A stretch of DNA of 64,000 nt from Chryseobacterium sp. BLS98 (GTDB lineage: Bacteria; Bacteroidota; Bacteroidia; Flavobacteriales; Weeksellaceae), in NCBI RefSeq assembly GCF_001045445.1, contig NZ_LFNF01000005.1, positions 248,001-312,000 on the forward strand. Direction: 5' to 3'. Shown piece by piece: positions 50,176-57,969 of this stretch (the stretch's first letter is position 1; every line of letters starts with the position of its first letter). A program made the position numbers and the translations under genes. The notes under the pieces are model-generated. The model did no database searches, was not told the DNA's origin, and saw nothing but the letters and a program-made list of their open reading frames with translations.

Positions 50176-51093
50176 TTATTTCTTAATAAACTTACCGGAA
50201 AAATTACCTTTTTCAGCTTTTACATTAATCAGATAAGTTCCCGGAGGAAGATTTCTAATGTCTATTTTATTATTTTCCAACTCTGCCTGAATTCTTTTGC
50301 CCGCTGTGTCATAGATTTGTATGCTTTTTATTTTACCTGAAGAACTTATCTTAATAAAATCTGAGGCAGGATTTGGATACACTTCTACAGTTTTTCTATT
50401 CACATCACCGTCTGCTGCAGATAACAATGCCTGATTGTATACCTTAATGTTATCAATATAGGCTGATCCGTCTGCGTTATCATGTACAAAGCGAAGCTGG
50501 TTTATATCCATTGACTCTGCTGCTGTACCGGAATAGATTAAAACCCCATTCAGATAGTATTTAATATCCGCTGGTGTGCCTACTACCTTTATCTGATACC
50601 ATACATTCGGAAGCCATGTTCCTAAGGCAGGTTCCATTACAGGCATGCCAGAAATTGTTTTCAAAATTTTAATATTACCGGTATTATCAAAATCAAGTCT
50701 CACAATATATTTCTCTTCAGCGCTGCTTACTCCCTGAAAGCTAAAAATGGATCCATTGAGCTGGGACATATTCATATCAAAAGAGACGGTAAAACCATGA
50801 TGAGGAAGCAATACGGGAAGATTATCAAATGCTCCGATTATAGGAATAGACTGGGTTCCATATGTATTTTCCTTTACTATTTTCAGGGAATTGGCTCCAT
50901 CTGTTGCCGTATCTGTACAGACGGTCTGATTGAGCACATTGGGAGGCACATCTCCTGTTGGGGTACTGATCCAAGTCCCCTGGCCATGAATATCTCCGGT
51001 ATGAAAGCCGTCTAAATATTCAAAAGAAACCATCTGCTGGGCAAAGGAAAATGCTGAAAACAAGCAGAGTGTGAAAGGGTAGATTTTTTTCAT
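50176..51093 (-). CDS. T9SS-exported protein with concanavalin-like domain (copy 2)
   Basis: A 305-residue relative of the neighbouring cargo protein. Signal peptide MKKIYPFTLCLFSAFSFAQ, then VSFEYLDGFHTGDIHGQG, the concanavalin-like body with YYLNGVLIYSGTA and SAYIDNIKVY, and a T9SS sorting domain (VYPNPASDFIKIS; NFSGKFIKK). Sequence agreement with copy 1 is clear at both ends but low in the middle, so the duplication is not recent. The ATG at 51093 replaces a start with a 12-residue unrelated extension. Ligand unknown; carbohydrate binding would fit the fold. Confidence 0.83.
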   Translation of the reverse strand: MKKIYPFTLCLFSAFSFAQQMVSFEYLDGFHTGDIHGQGTWISTPTGDVPPNVLNQTVCTDTATDGANSLKIVKENTYGTQSIPIIGAFDNLPVLLPHHGFTVSFDMNMSQLNGSIFSFQGVSSAEEKYIVRLDFDNTGNIKILKTISGMPVMEPALGTWLPNVWYQIKVVGTPADIKYYLNGVLIYSGTAAESMDINQLRFVHDNADGSAYIDNIKVYNQALLSAADGDVNRKTVEVYPNPASDFIKISSSGKIKSIQIYDTAGKRIQAELENNKIDIRNLPPGTYLINVKAEKGNFSGKFIKK

Positions 51094-51177
51094 AGTCTTA
51101 TTTTTAGGTTGAACTAAAAATAAACACATAGATTATCAAAAAAAATATCATTTGATAGCAATATTATCATAAAAAAG

Positions 51178-51208
51178 CATAAAGCGCTCCGATGTTGGAA
51201 CGCTTTAT
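51178..51208 (-). terminator. Terminator of the M20 dipeptidase gene
   Basis: AAAGCGCTCC (51181-51190) pairs with GGAACGCTTT (51197-51206) allowing one G-U pair. Confidence 0.8.
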
Positions 51209-51231
51209 GAATTATGCTTATAAAATATTAA

Positions 51232-52611
51232 TTATTTAGAATAATTTTCGAAGAATAACGGGATACTTTCAATTCCTTTATAAAAATTGAACAGCCCGTA
51301 ATGTTCATTCGGTGAGTGAATTGCATCTGAATCCAGTCCAAAGCCCATTAATACAGACTTAGCCCCTAACACTTTTTCAAACATTGCCGTGATCGGAATA
51401 CTTCCACCGCTTCTGTAAGGAAGAACTTCTTTACCAAAAGCAGTTTCCATCGCCTTTTTAGCAGCTAAAAATTCTTTGGTGTCACTTGGTAAAACATACG
51501 GCATTCCTCCGTGGTGAGGAGTTACTTTTACTTTCACGTTCTCAGGAGCGATCTTTTCAAAGTATTTCGTGAATTTTTCTGTAATTTCTTCAGGAGTCTG
51601 ATAAGGAACCAGACGCATTGATATTTTAGCGGAAGCTTTGGAAGGAATCACGGTTTTAGCTCCTTCTCCTGTATATCCGCCCCAGATCCCATTGCAGTCT
51701 AAAGTAGGACGGATAGAGGTTCTTTCAAGCGTTGTATAGCCCTTCTCACCTTCCACTCCGTTAAGACCGATAGATTTCTTGAATTCTTCGGGATTATCCT
51801 TCAACTTGTTCATATCTGCTCTTTCAGCATCTGATACGGTTTCTACATTGTCATAGAACCCATCGATGGTAATATGTCCGTCTTCATTAATCAGCTTGGC
51901 AATCATTCTGGAAAGCACGTGAATAGGGTTTGGAACCGCTCCTCCGTAAAGCCCTGAATGAAGATCTCTGTTCGGTCCCTCCACTTCCACTTCTACATAG
52001 CTCAAACCTCTTAAACCTGTAGTTACAGTAGGCTGTTCATTGCTGTAGATGTGGGTATCAGAGATAAGAATACAGTCACAAGACAGTTTTTCTTTATTTT
52101 CATTAACGAAATCTCCCAGACTCACAGATCCTACTTCCTCTTCTCCTTCAAGGATGAATTTTACGTTGCAAGGAAGTGAGTTTGTTTTCATCATAGCTTC
52201 AAAAGCTTTCACATGCATGAAAAACTGCCCTTTATCATCTGCTGAACCTCTGGCAAAGATGGCTCCTTCAGGGTGAAGTTCTGTTTTCTCAATATAGGGT
52301 TCAAAAGGCGGTTTTTTCCATAATTCCAAAGGATCGGCAGGCTGTACATCATAATGCCCGTACACAAGTACCGTAGGAAGGTTTTTATCTATAATCTTTT
52401 CTCCGAAAACGATGGGATAGCCATTTGTTTTGCATACTTCAACATGATCGGCACCTGCATTTTTAAGATGTTCTGCAACGACGTCCGCACATTTCAATAC
52501 ATCATTTTTATAAGCCGGATCTGCAGAAATAGAAGGAATTCTCAATAACTCAAATAATTCATCCACGAAACGCTGTTTGTTTTCGCTGATGTAATTTAAT
52601 GTCTCTTGCAT
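51232..52611 (-). CDS. M20-family metallodipeptidase
   Basis: A 459-residue cytoplasmic zinc dipeptidase related to carnosinase/CNDP. The first metal motif is VYGHYDVQPAD (about residues 88-98), followed by RGSADDKGQ (bridging Asp and catalytic region), EGEEEVGS (general-base Glu), and late motifs GGSIPITAMFE and HSPNEHYG. The ATG at 52611 gives the usual MQETLNYISENKQRFVDEL opening; the longer start adds 18 unrelated residues. Likely function: hydrolysis of dipeptides for nutrition. Confidence 0.93.
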   Translation of the reverse strand: MQETLNYISENKQRFVDELFELLRIPSISADPAYKNDVLKCADVVAEHLKNAGADHVEVCKTNGYPIVFGEKIIDKNLPTVLVYGHYDVQPADPLELWKKPPFEPYIEKTELHPEGAIFARGSADDKGQFFMHVKAFEAMMKTNSLPCNVKFILEGEEEVGSVSLGDFVNENKEKLSCDCILISDTHIYSNEQPTVTTGLRGLSYVEVEVEGPNRDLHSGLYGGAVPNPIHVLSRMIAKLINEDGHITIDGFYDNVETVSDAERADMNKLKDNPEEFKKSIGLNGVEGEKGYTTLERTSIRPTLDCNGIWGGYTGEGAKTVIPSKASAKISMRLVPYQTPEEITEKFTKYFEKIAPENVKVKVTPHHGGMPYVLPSDTKEFLAAKKAMETAFGKEVLPYRSGGSIPITAMFEKVLGAKSVLMGFGLDSDAIHSPNEHYGLFNFYKGIESIPLFFENYSK

Positions 52612-52639
52612 TGTAAAAATTTGTTTCGTTAAAAATAAA

Positions 52640-52668
52640 AAAAATGCCCTGCTTGAGCAAGACATTCA
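52640..52668 (-). terminator. Terminator of the OmpA-family gene
   Basis: AATGCCCTGC (52643-52652) pairs with GCAAGACATT (52657-52666) with two G-U pairs, followed by eight T on the minus strand. Confidence 0.85.
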
Positions 52669-52688
52669 TATACTTTATTATATTTAAA

Positions 52689-53354
52689 TTATTTTGTAAA
52701 TCTTACAGACATTTTTCTGTCAGACGCTCTTTCTGCATCAGATGCTTTCGCGTCTACTTTAGCAAACTGGCTTCCGTATCCTTCTGCTGAAACGATCTGC
52801 CCACCGGCACCTAAGCTTGTAAGCTGAGCTTTAATGAAATTGGCTCTGTCCTGAGATAATTTCACATTTTTAGGTTCATCTCCGGTTTTATCAGTATAAC
52901 CTCCAATTTTAATTTTTGCATCCGGGTAAGCTTTCAGAATCTTAGCCAGATTATCCAGCTGCTCCTGAGAACCTGCTTCCAATTGATTGGCAGAACCTAT
53001 TTTGAAGTTCACATTATCGAAATCATACCATACAGATTTTAATCCGTCTTCAGTTGCAGAAGCATATTGACCTGACTTCAGGTACTTTACCATGCTGTCT
53101 TCCATTCCGTTGGCAAAACCTTTCAGGGCAACTCCATTCAAATCAATAGAAACCTGAGATTTTTTCTCAGCATGTTCAGAACCATGTCCTGCAGCAGCTT
53201 CATGACCGTGTGCTTCACCTCCTACCTGTACATCATCGGAATATCTTTCTATTCCTTCTTCCAGTTTCAGAGTATTCTTGTTTCCTCCTGCCTGGATCTT
53301 TTTACAGCTTACGGCTACTGTTGCAACAGCTAAACATATAATTAATTTTTTCAT
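52689..53354 (-). CDS. OmpA-family peptidoglycan-associated lipoprotein
   Basis: A 221-residue lipoprotein. The signal peptide ends in VAVSC (Cys17); a His/Ala/Gly-rich linker (about 47-66) follows. The OmpA C-terminal domain occupies about 105-220: VWYDFDNVNFKIGSANQLE, then DAKIKIGGYTDKTGDEPKNVKLSQDRANFIKAQL, which includes the 'TD..G....N..LS..RA' peptidoglycan-binding motif, and ASDRKMSVRF at the end. It anchors the envelope to peptidoglycan. It has one of the best promoters in the window (53455-53485). Confidence 0.92.
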   Translation of the reverse strand: MKKLIICLAVATVAVSCKKIQAGGNKNTLKLEEGIERYSDDVQVGGEAHGHEAAAGHGSEHAEKKSQVSIDLNGVALKGFANGMEDSMVKYLKSGQYASATEDGLKSVWYDFDNVNFKIGSANQLEAGSQEQLDNLAKILKAYPDAKIKIGGYTDKTGDEPKNVKLSQDRANFIKAQLTSLGAGGQIVSAEGYGSQFAKVDAKASDAERASDRKMSVRFTK

Positions 53355-53454
53355 ATGCAAAATTTATTTTTTTAAGGTCATATGGAATCGCATTATTTCA
53401 GTCTGTTTCAATGATTTTTACAGCAAGCGATTTCATGCTTAATTTTTGATTGCC

Positions 53455-53485
53455 CAAAAGTAAGAAATCCTGCTTTTTTCGGCAA
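53455..53485 (-). promoter_or_regulatory. Promoter of the OmpA-family gene
   Basis: On the minus strand, TTG (53485-53483), 20 bases, then TACTTTTG (53462-53455). Transcription would start near 53449, leaving an untranslated leader of about 95 bases. Confidence 0.7.
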
Positions 53486-53490
53486 CATTT

Positions 53491-54639
53491 TTATACTGAT
53501 TTTAAAATTATTTTACCTTTTTTGGATTGTGTAAAAATAAGATAGCTGTCCCCACCATCTTTTATTGCATATTTCTTTTTGATATCATCAGGTTTTAAGG
53601 GATAATTCTTTGAAATGATATTAAACTGTTCTTTCTTTTTAATCTGCTTGGATTCAACCGCTTCCATTTCCAAAACCCTTCCGGGAAAACCGTCAGCTTT
53701 TTGAGCCGAGGTATAGATATGGGTATTCGGATGAAGTTTCTTAACGCCGAATTTTTCTGAGATCAGATTGAAAACTCCAGCTTTTAAAATGCTGTTATTG
53801 GGAATATATATGAACTTTTCAGGTTCAGAATATACTGCCTGAGCATTTTCCTCCTCTCCAAATGCGAACGTAAAATCAGATTCCCCACTCTCAAGGTTAG
53901 TACAATTTACTTTAACCCCATCTCTCTTTTCATTGGACAAAAAAATGACAGCTTCCTTTACGTCATTTTTTACAGCTATGATTTCTATTCTGAAAATATC
54001 CGGCAATACTGAAATCAGGTATTTCAAATCGATTAACGGCGAAAGTTTTACAATTACCTGATCTGCTGTGGCAAGAAGAGCGTCTTTGATCTGCAGAATG
54101 TCCGGTGAAAGATCCTCCAGCAGAAAGACTTTATTTTTGTTCTGGTCTCTTCTTGCAGGATCTAAATAAATAACATCAAAATATTCCTTATTCGTCCTCA
54201 GAAAGTCTTCCAGGTTTTGATTGATAAAAGATGCTTTTCTGCCTAAAATCTCCCAATTATGTTCTACTATATCCAGTAATTCAGAGTTCTGTTCCACAAG
54301 AGTCACCTCCTTGAAATTCCTGGACAGATAATAGGCATCGATCCCAAAACCGCTGGTCAGGTCCACGAATCTATTTCCTTTGAGGATCTGCGATTTATAG
54401 AGCGCCGTAGCTTCTGAAGAAGACTGCTCTAAATTAAGTTGAGGCGGAAAAATAATGCCATCTTTCAGCAGAAACGGAAATTTCTTCTGGGCAGTCTGCT
54501 TTCCTTTGATCTGCTGGACAATTTCCTGCATGGAAACCTCTGGAAACGGGGATTTTTTTAATAATAAAGAATGCAGGCCTGTGTTTAGATTTGCATTGAT
54601 ATAGTTTTGGATTTCTAGATTGGAATGCCACGAATGCAC
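53491..54639 (-). CDS. Class I SAM-dependent methyltransferase with THUMP-like domain
   Basis: A 382-residue Rossmann methyltransferase typical of Bacteroidota. Motif I is VDLTSGFGIDAYYLSR (about residues 93-108), followed by VTLVEQNSEL and the DPARRDQNKNKVFLLEDLSPD motif (about 157-177), and a C-terminal THUMP-like domain (NTHIYTSAQKADGFPGRVLEME onwards). Substrate probably RNA, unproven. The reading frame opens with a GTG inside an inverted repeat (54626-54645); the conserved family opening (LEIQNYINANL) begins only a few residues later, so the true start was perhaps altered when the repeat arrived. Confidence 0.85.
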   Translation of the reverse strand: MHSWHSNLEIQNYINANLNTGLHSLLLKKSPFPEVSMQEIVQQIKGKQTAQKKFPFLLKDGIIFPPQLNLEQSSSEATALYKSQILKGNRFVDLTSGFGIDAYYLSRNFKEVTLVEQNSELLDIVEHNWEILGRKASFINQNLEDFLRTNKEYFDVIYLDPARRDQNKNKVFLLEDLSPDILQIKDALLATADQVIVKLSPLIDLKYLISVLPDIFRIEIIAVKNDVKEAVIFLSNEKRDGVKVNCTNLESGESDFTFAFGEEENAQAVYSEPEKFIYIPNNSILKAGVFNLISEKFGVKKLHPNTHIYTSAQKADGFPGRVLEMEAVESKQIKKKEQFNIISKNYPLKPDDIKKKYAIKDGGDSYLIFTQSKKGKIILKSV

Positions 54640-54645
54640 GAATAC
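54626..54645. repeat. Left inverted repeat of the GxxExxY cassette
   Basis: TGCCACGAATGCACGAATAC. Its reverse complement recurs with two mismatches at 55079-55098. The pair brackets the GxxExxY gene in a 473-bp block. Confidence 0.8.
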
Positions 54646-54666
54646 TTTATTTTAAATAGTTACTGC

Positions 54667-55050
54667 TTATAAAATGATTCTTTTATAATTTAATTTTAAT
54701 TCTCCAAAATTAACAATCAATGCCAATTTATTTTCAGAAACTTTTAGATAATTAATTGTCTGGGCTAAAGCAGCATCCACAATCTGACTTTTGCCTTTTA
54801 TTTCCAAAATAATTTTTTCATTAATTACAAAATCTGCATAAAATTTGTGCGGAAGAACGACTCCTTTATAAACTACTTCATATTCTTTTTCTCTTTCATA
54901 GAATAATCCAGCTTTTCGGAATTCTATTTCCAATGCTTCTTTATAAACAATTTCAGAAAGTCCATGACCTAAATAATTGTGAATTTCCATACAAATCCCA
55001 ACAATCCGATATGACTCTTCCTTATAAATAATATTCATCTGATAATCCAT
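54667..55050 (-). CDS. GxxExxY family protein
   Basis: A 127-residue protein of the GxxExxY family: GICMEIHNYLGHGLSEIVYKEALEIEF (about residues 18-44) contains the eponymous Gly-x-x-Glu-x-x-Tyr (GLSEIVY), followed by LFYEREKEYEVVYKG and FYADFVINEKIILEIKG (about 70-90), which resembles the PD-(D/E)xK nuclease core. The family's function is unknown; members occur as inserts in rRNA genes and as isolated genes. Here it stands between two inverted repeats, between the methylmalonyl-CoA mutase subunit and a methyltransferase. Confidence 0.92.
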   Translation of the reverse strand: MDYQMNIIYKEESYRIVGICMEIHNYLGHGLSEIVYKEALEIEFRKAGLFYEREKEYEVVYKGVVLPHKFYADFVINEKIILEIKGKSQIVDAALAQTINYLKVSENKLALIVNFGELKLNYKRIIL

Positions 55051-55078
55051 TTGTGCCTGAATACAAATTTAATAAAAT

Positions 55079-55098
55079 ATATTCGGGCATTCGTGGCA
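55079..55098. repeat. Right inverted repeat of the GxxExxY cassette
   Basis: ATATTCGGGCATTCGTGGCA, whose reverse complement matches 54626-54645 at 18 of 20 positions. It lies 17 bases beyond the stop codon of the mutase subunit gene. Confidence 0.8.
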
Positions 55099-55114
55099 TC
55101 AAACTGATGAATAC

Positions 55115-56281
55115 TTATTCAAACATTTCAGCCCAACGTACGGCTTTTATTTCTTTTTCGCTGTAAAGATCCTCAATTGACCTTTTAACGTCTAATTTAG
55201 GATATAAATTCACTCCGATCAGCTTTATTTTTCCTTCTTCTACCCATTTCTGCTCTGCAACGGCATGGTCATAGATTTTTTTCTGAATGATTCCCTGTTT
55301 CAAAAGCTCAAGATACCCTCCTGCCTCTTCTATTTCAACAAACAATGCCCAGGATTTTTCAGCCATCTGACGGGTAATATCTTCAACGTAATAGCTTCCA
55401 TTCGATGCATCTTCAAATACATTGATGATACTTTCGTAAGCCAGAACAATCTGCTGCTTAAAAGAGATCTCTTCGGAATTATCAGTACTTCTGTTCACCA
55501 GATAATTATTGCTGAAAACAGCATCTGCCCCTGCAATCATGGCAGAAGCCAGTTCTAAGGTTGAACGGATCAGGTTATTTTCATTATCGGCAGCCGCTTT
55601 ATTTCTTAAAGATGTTTCTGCAAAAATGTAGGGTGTTTCATTTAACCCATATTCTCTGGAAAGCTGGTTAAAAACGATCTTAAAAGCCCTTAATTTAGCC
55701 ATCTCAAAGAAATAGTTTCCTCCGACAGCAATCCTGAAGATTAGTTTGTTTAAAATTTCAGGACCATAAACTTCAATAAGCTCTTTAGCTTTTGCCAATG
55801 CAATTCCAAGCTGCTGATAGATGGCAGCTCCCGCATTCTGATGAAGTGAGATATCAACACAGATGTTTCTCCTGAAATCTTTTGATAAAAGCTCCTTTGT
55901 CAGTTGGTCATCAATATTTCCCTCATTTTCATTAAAAACATCAATCAGGGAAAAGTACTGATCTTCTTCCTTCGGGCTGATGTGGCCGGCAAGGTCTTTA
56001 TTGTTTACAAAGATTGTTTTCTGTTCAAGGTTTTCGACGTTATGGTCTAAAATAAAGGCAAAAACATCTTCTTCCAAACTTTCATGATATCTGGCTACAA
56101 GATGGGTGTTTTCTTCCACTTTCGGCAGGTTGGCCAGCGGTTTCTGAACTTCACTGTAAAAAGGTTTTACATCAATCCCCTCAAGGTTTTCTTTCTTTAA
56201 AATGGAATAAATGTCTTCTGTTTTCAGTTGTTTTTTTACTAAATTTTCCCAGTTTGGAAGTATATCTGCTGACATTGGCAT
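55115..56281 (-). CDS. mutA: Methylmalonyl-CoA mutase small (beta) subunit
   Basis: A 388-residue TIM-barrel protein. It opens with LPNWENLVKKQLKTEDIYSIL and LEGIDVKPFYSEV, standard for the mutase N-terminus. Barrel landmarks follow, such as VDISLHQNAGAAIYQQLGIALA and LRNKAAADNENNLIRSTLELASAMIAGADAV. The C-terminal cobalamin domain is absent, as expected of the non-catalytic small subunit, which needs a partner (MutB). No mutB gene is in the window. Either ATG at 56281 or at 56275 may be used. Confidence 0.85.
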   Translation of the reverse strand: MPMSADILPNWENLVKKQLKTEDIYSILKKENLEGIDVKPFYSEVQKPLANLPKVEENTHLVARYHESLEEDVFAFILDHNVENLEQKTIFVNNKDLAGHISPKEEDQYFSLIDVFNENEGNIDDQLTKELLSKDFRRNICVDISLHQNAGAAIYQQLGIALAKAKELIEVYGPEILNKLIFRIAVGGNYFFEMAKLRAFKIVFNQLSREYGLNETPYIFAETSLRNKAAADNENNLIRSTLELASAMIAGADAVFSNNYLVNRSTDNSEEISFKQQIVLAYESIINVFEDASNGSYYVEDITRQMAEKSWALFVEIEEAGGYLELLKQGIIQKKIYDHAVAEQKWVEEGKIKLIGVNLYPKLDVKRSIEDLYSEKEIKAVRWAEMFE

Positions 56282-56286
56282 TTAAT

Positions 56287-56475
56287 TAGGTGAATGGTGA
56301 ATTCTGCTTCGCAGGTCAATGGTGAAGTTTTAATCATTGACTATTGGCCCGCTGACAATTCATTTTTAGTTATTTTTTGTGAATAGTGAAGTTTGCTCCG
56401 CAGTCAATGGTGAAGTTTTTACAATTAACTATTGACAATTGATATTTCACAGCGAAGCTAATTGACTATTCAATT
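56287..56475. repeat. Two tandem copies of the GTGAATGGTGAA...TCAATGGTGAAG repeat
   Basis: Copies at about 56290-56362 and 56379-56472 share the order GTGAAT(G/A)GTGAA - GCTTCGCAG/GCTCCGCAG - TCAATGGTGAAGTTTT - ATTGACTATTG / ATTAACTATTGACAATTGA. The same family occurs at 46074-46150. It separates FtsB from mutA and holds no gene. Confidence 0.7.
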
Positions 56476-56483
56476 TAAATATT

Positions 56484-56840
56484 TTATTTCTTAGCAGCAT
56501 TTGCGCTGTCTACCACCAGAATAAAGATTTCTTCATCCGGTTTTTTCATGAAATAATTTTCTCTGGCGTATTTTTCTTTTTCCGACTTATTATTCATCAG
56601 CTTTTTATAAAAAGTATCATTTTTTTCATATTCTTTTTTATAGTATTCCAGCTGGTCTTCATATCGGCTGATCTCGCCGTTCAGTTCATTAATAACAAGG
56701 AAAGAGGTTTTATCAAAGAAAATCATCCAGACGAGGAACATACAAATCGTAATGGTGTATTTGTTCAGAACATATTTCTGGATCATTCTGAATGTTTCAG
56801 ATTTCGGCTGAATGTCTTTAATAAGTTTGTTTTCTTTCAT
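56484..56840 (-). CDS. FtsB/DivIC-like septum formation initiator
   Basis: A 118-residue single-pass protein. Membrane helix at about residues 30-48 (YTITICMFLVWMIFFDKTSF), then a coiled coil (VINELNGEISRYEDQLEYYKKEYEKND) and KYARENYFMKKPDEEIFIL, the ending typical of FtsB/DivIC, which joins FtsL and DivIB/FtsQ at the division site. It lies one base after the udk stop codon, the same neighbourhood as in other Flavobacteria, and precedes mutA across a repeat. Confidence 0.88.
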   Translation of the reverse strand: MKENKLIKDIQPKSETFRMIQKYVLNKYTITICMFLVWMIFFDKTSFLVINELNGEISRYEDQLEYYKKEYEKNDTFYKKLMNNKSEKEKYARENYFMKKPDEEIFILVVDSANAAKK

Positions 56841-56841
56841 T

Positions 56842-57456
56842 TTAATGTTTTCTCAACGAATTTTTAATAACAGTAGTTAAAAAATCAATCGCTACAGAAT
56901 TCTGTCTCATGTTCGGAATGATCAGATCGGCTTCATTCTTCGATGGTTCTATGAATTCCTGATGCATTGGCTTCAGGGTGGTCTGGTACCTGTGAAGGAC
57001 TTCGTTCAGGTCTCTTCCCCTTTCCTGGGTATCTCTCCTGATTCTTCTGATCAGTCTTTCATCGGAATCTGCATGAACGAATACCTTAAGGTCGAACTCT
57101 TTCAGCAATTCTTTATTGGTAAGGACCAGAATACCTTCTACCACCAATACATTTTTAGGTTCTACAGTGACATGGTCGCCGGTTCGGGAATGGGTGACAA
57201 AGCTGTAAATGGGCTGTTCTATAGATTCATTGTTTTTTAAAGCTTTCACATGTTTTATCATTAAATCGAAATCTATTGACTTGGGATGGTCGTAGTTGAG
57301 CGCTTCTCTCTCTGTCAGTGTCAGATTCGGGTTGTCGTGATAATAATTATCCTGGGAAAGGATATTCATTCCTTCAATATCAAGCTGTTGCAGTATCTTG
57401 TCAACAACTGTAGTTTTGCCGGATCCTGTACCTCCGGCAATTCCTATTACAAGCAT
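56842..57456 (-). CDS. udk: Uridine kinase
   Basis: Phosphorylates uridine and cytidine in pyrimidine salvage. The 204-residue protein has a P-loop GGTGSGKTT (residues 8-16), SQDNYYHD, NYDHPKSIDFDLM, and RRIRRDTQERGRD, all expected of Udk. A promoter may lie at 57484-57510 (TATATTTG with TTG 16 bp upstream, a short spacing). FtsB and perhaps mutA are cotranscribed. Confidence 0.95.
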   Translation of the reverse strand: MLVIGIAGGTGSGKTTVVDKILQQLDIEGMNILSQDNYYHDNPNLTLTEREALNYDHPKSIDFDLMIKHVKALKNNESIEQPIYSFVTHSRTGDHVTVEPKNVLVVEGILVLTNKELLKEFDLKVFVHADSDERLIRRIRRDTQERGRDLNEVLHRYQTTLKPMHQEFIEPSKNEADLIIPNMRQNSVAIDFLTTVIKNSLRKH

Positions 57457-57546
57457 TCTTTTTTTGTTTCTTTATAGTTGGTACAAATATACTATTTTAG
57501 ATGAATGCAACTAAAACAATCCCTGCAGAATTTGGTTTTAACAAAA

Positions 57547-57573
57547 AAAATCTGGTGACCGCCACCAGATTTA
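57547..57573 (-). terminator. Terminator of the CNNM-clpS unit
   Basis: AATCTGGTG (57549-57557) pairs with CACCAGATT (57563-57571), preceded by a long A-run (T on the minus strand). Confidence 0.9.
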
Positions 57574-57653
57574 AAATACTCCCAAGTTTTTATTTACTGA
57601 TAAATTTAATCATTAATCCTAATAAAAAACTCCGCTGGATGGCAGAGTTCTGT

Positions 57654-57959
57654 TTATACTATTTCACTTGTTAATTCCCTTGAAAGTAATTTTTCATGCA
57701 TGGGCTTAAGAAGATCCATTGATCCTGTTTTCACCGTGCATTTCCCCTTGTAATGAACCAATATGGTACATTGCTCGGCCTGCTCCAGCGTATGTTTACA
57801 GATCTCGACCAGGCAATCTATCACATAATCAAAGGTGTGAATATCGTCATTATGAAGCACCAGCTTATATACTTCATCGGTATCATCCAAAACCAGCACT
57901 TCTTCTTCATACTGGCGTTTCGGATCTTCATAATCTTTTATATTGTTAAAAGAAATCAT
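57654..57959 (-). CDS. clpS: ATP-dependent Clp protease adaptor ClpS
   Basis: ClpS hands N-degron substrates to ClpAP or ClpCP. The 101-residue length is normal. The N-terminal 30 residues are acidic and flexible; the fold begins VYKLVLHNDDIHTFDYVIDCL, where HNDD corresponds to the N-end residue pocket, and HYKGKCTVKTG is the other conserved segment. It lies 10 bases behind the CNNM/CBS gene. Confidence 0.95.
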   Translation of the reverse strand: MISFNNIKDYEDPKRQYEEEVLVLDDTDEVYKLVLHNDDIHTFDYVIDCLVEICKHTLEQAEQCTILVHYKGKCTVKTGSMDLLKPMHEKLLSRELTSEIV

Positions 57960-57969
57960 TTCTATTTTT

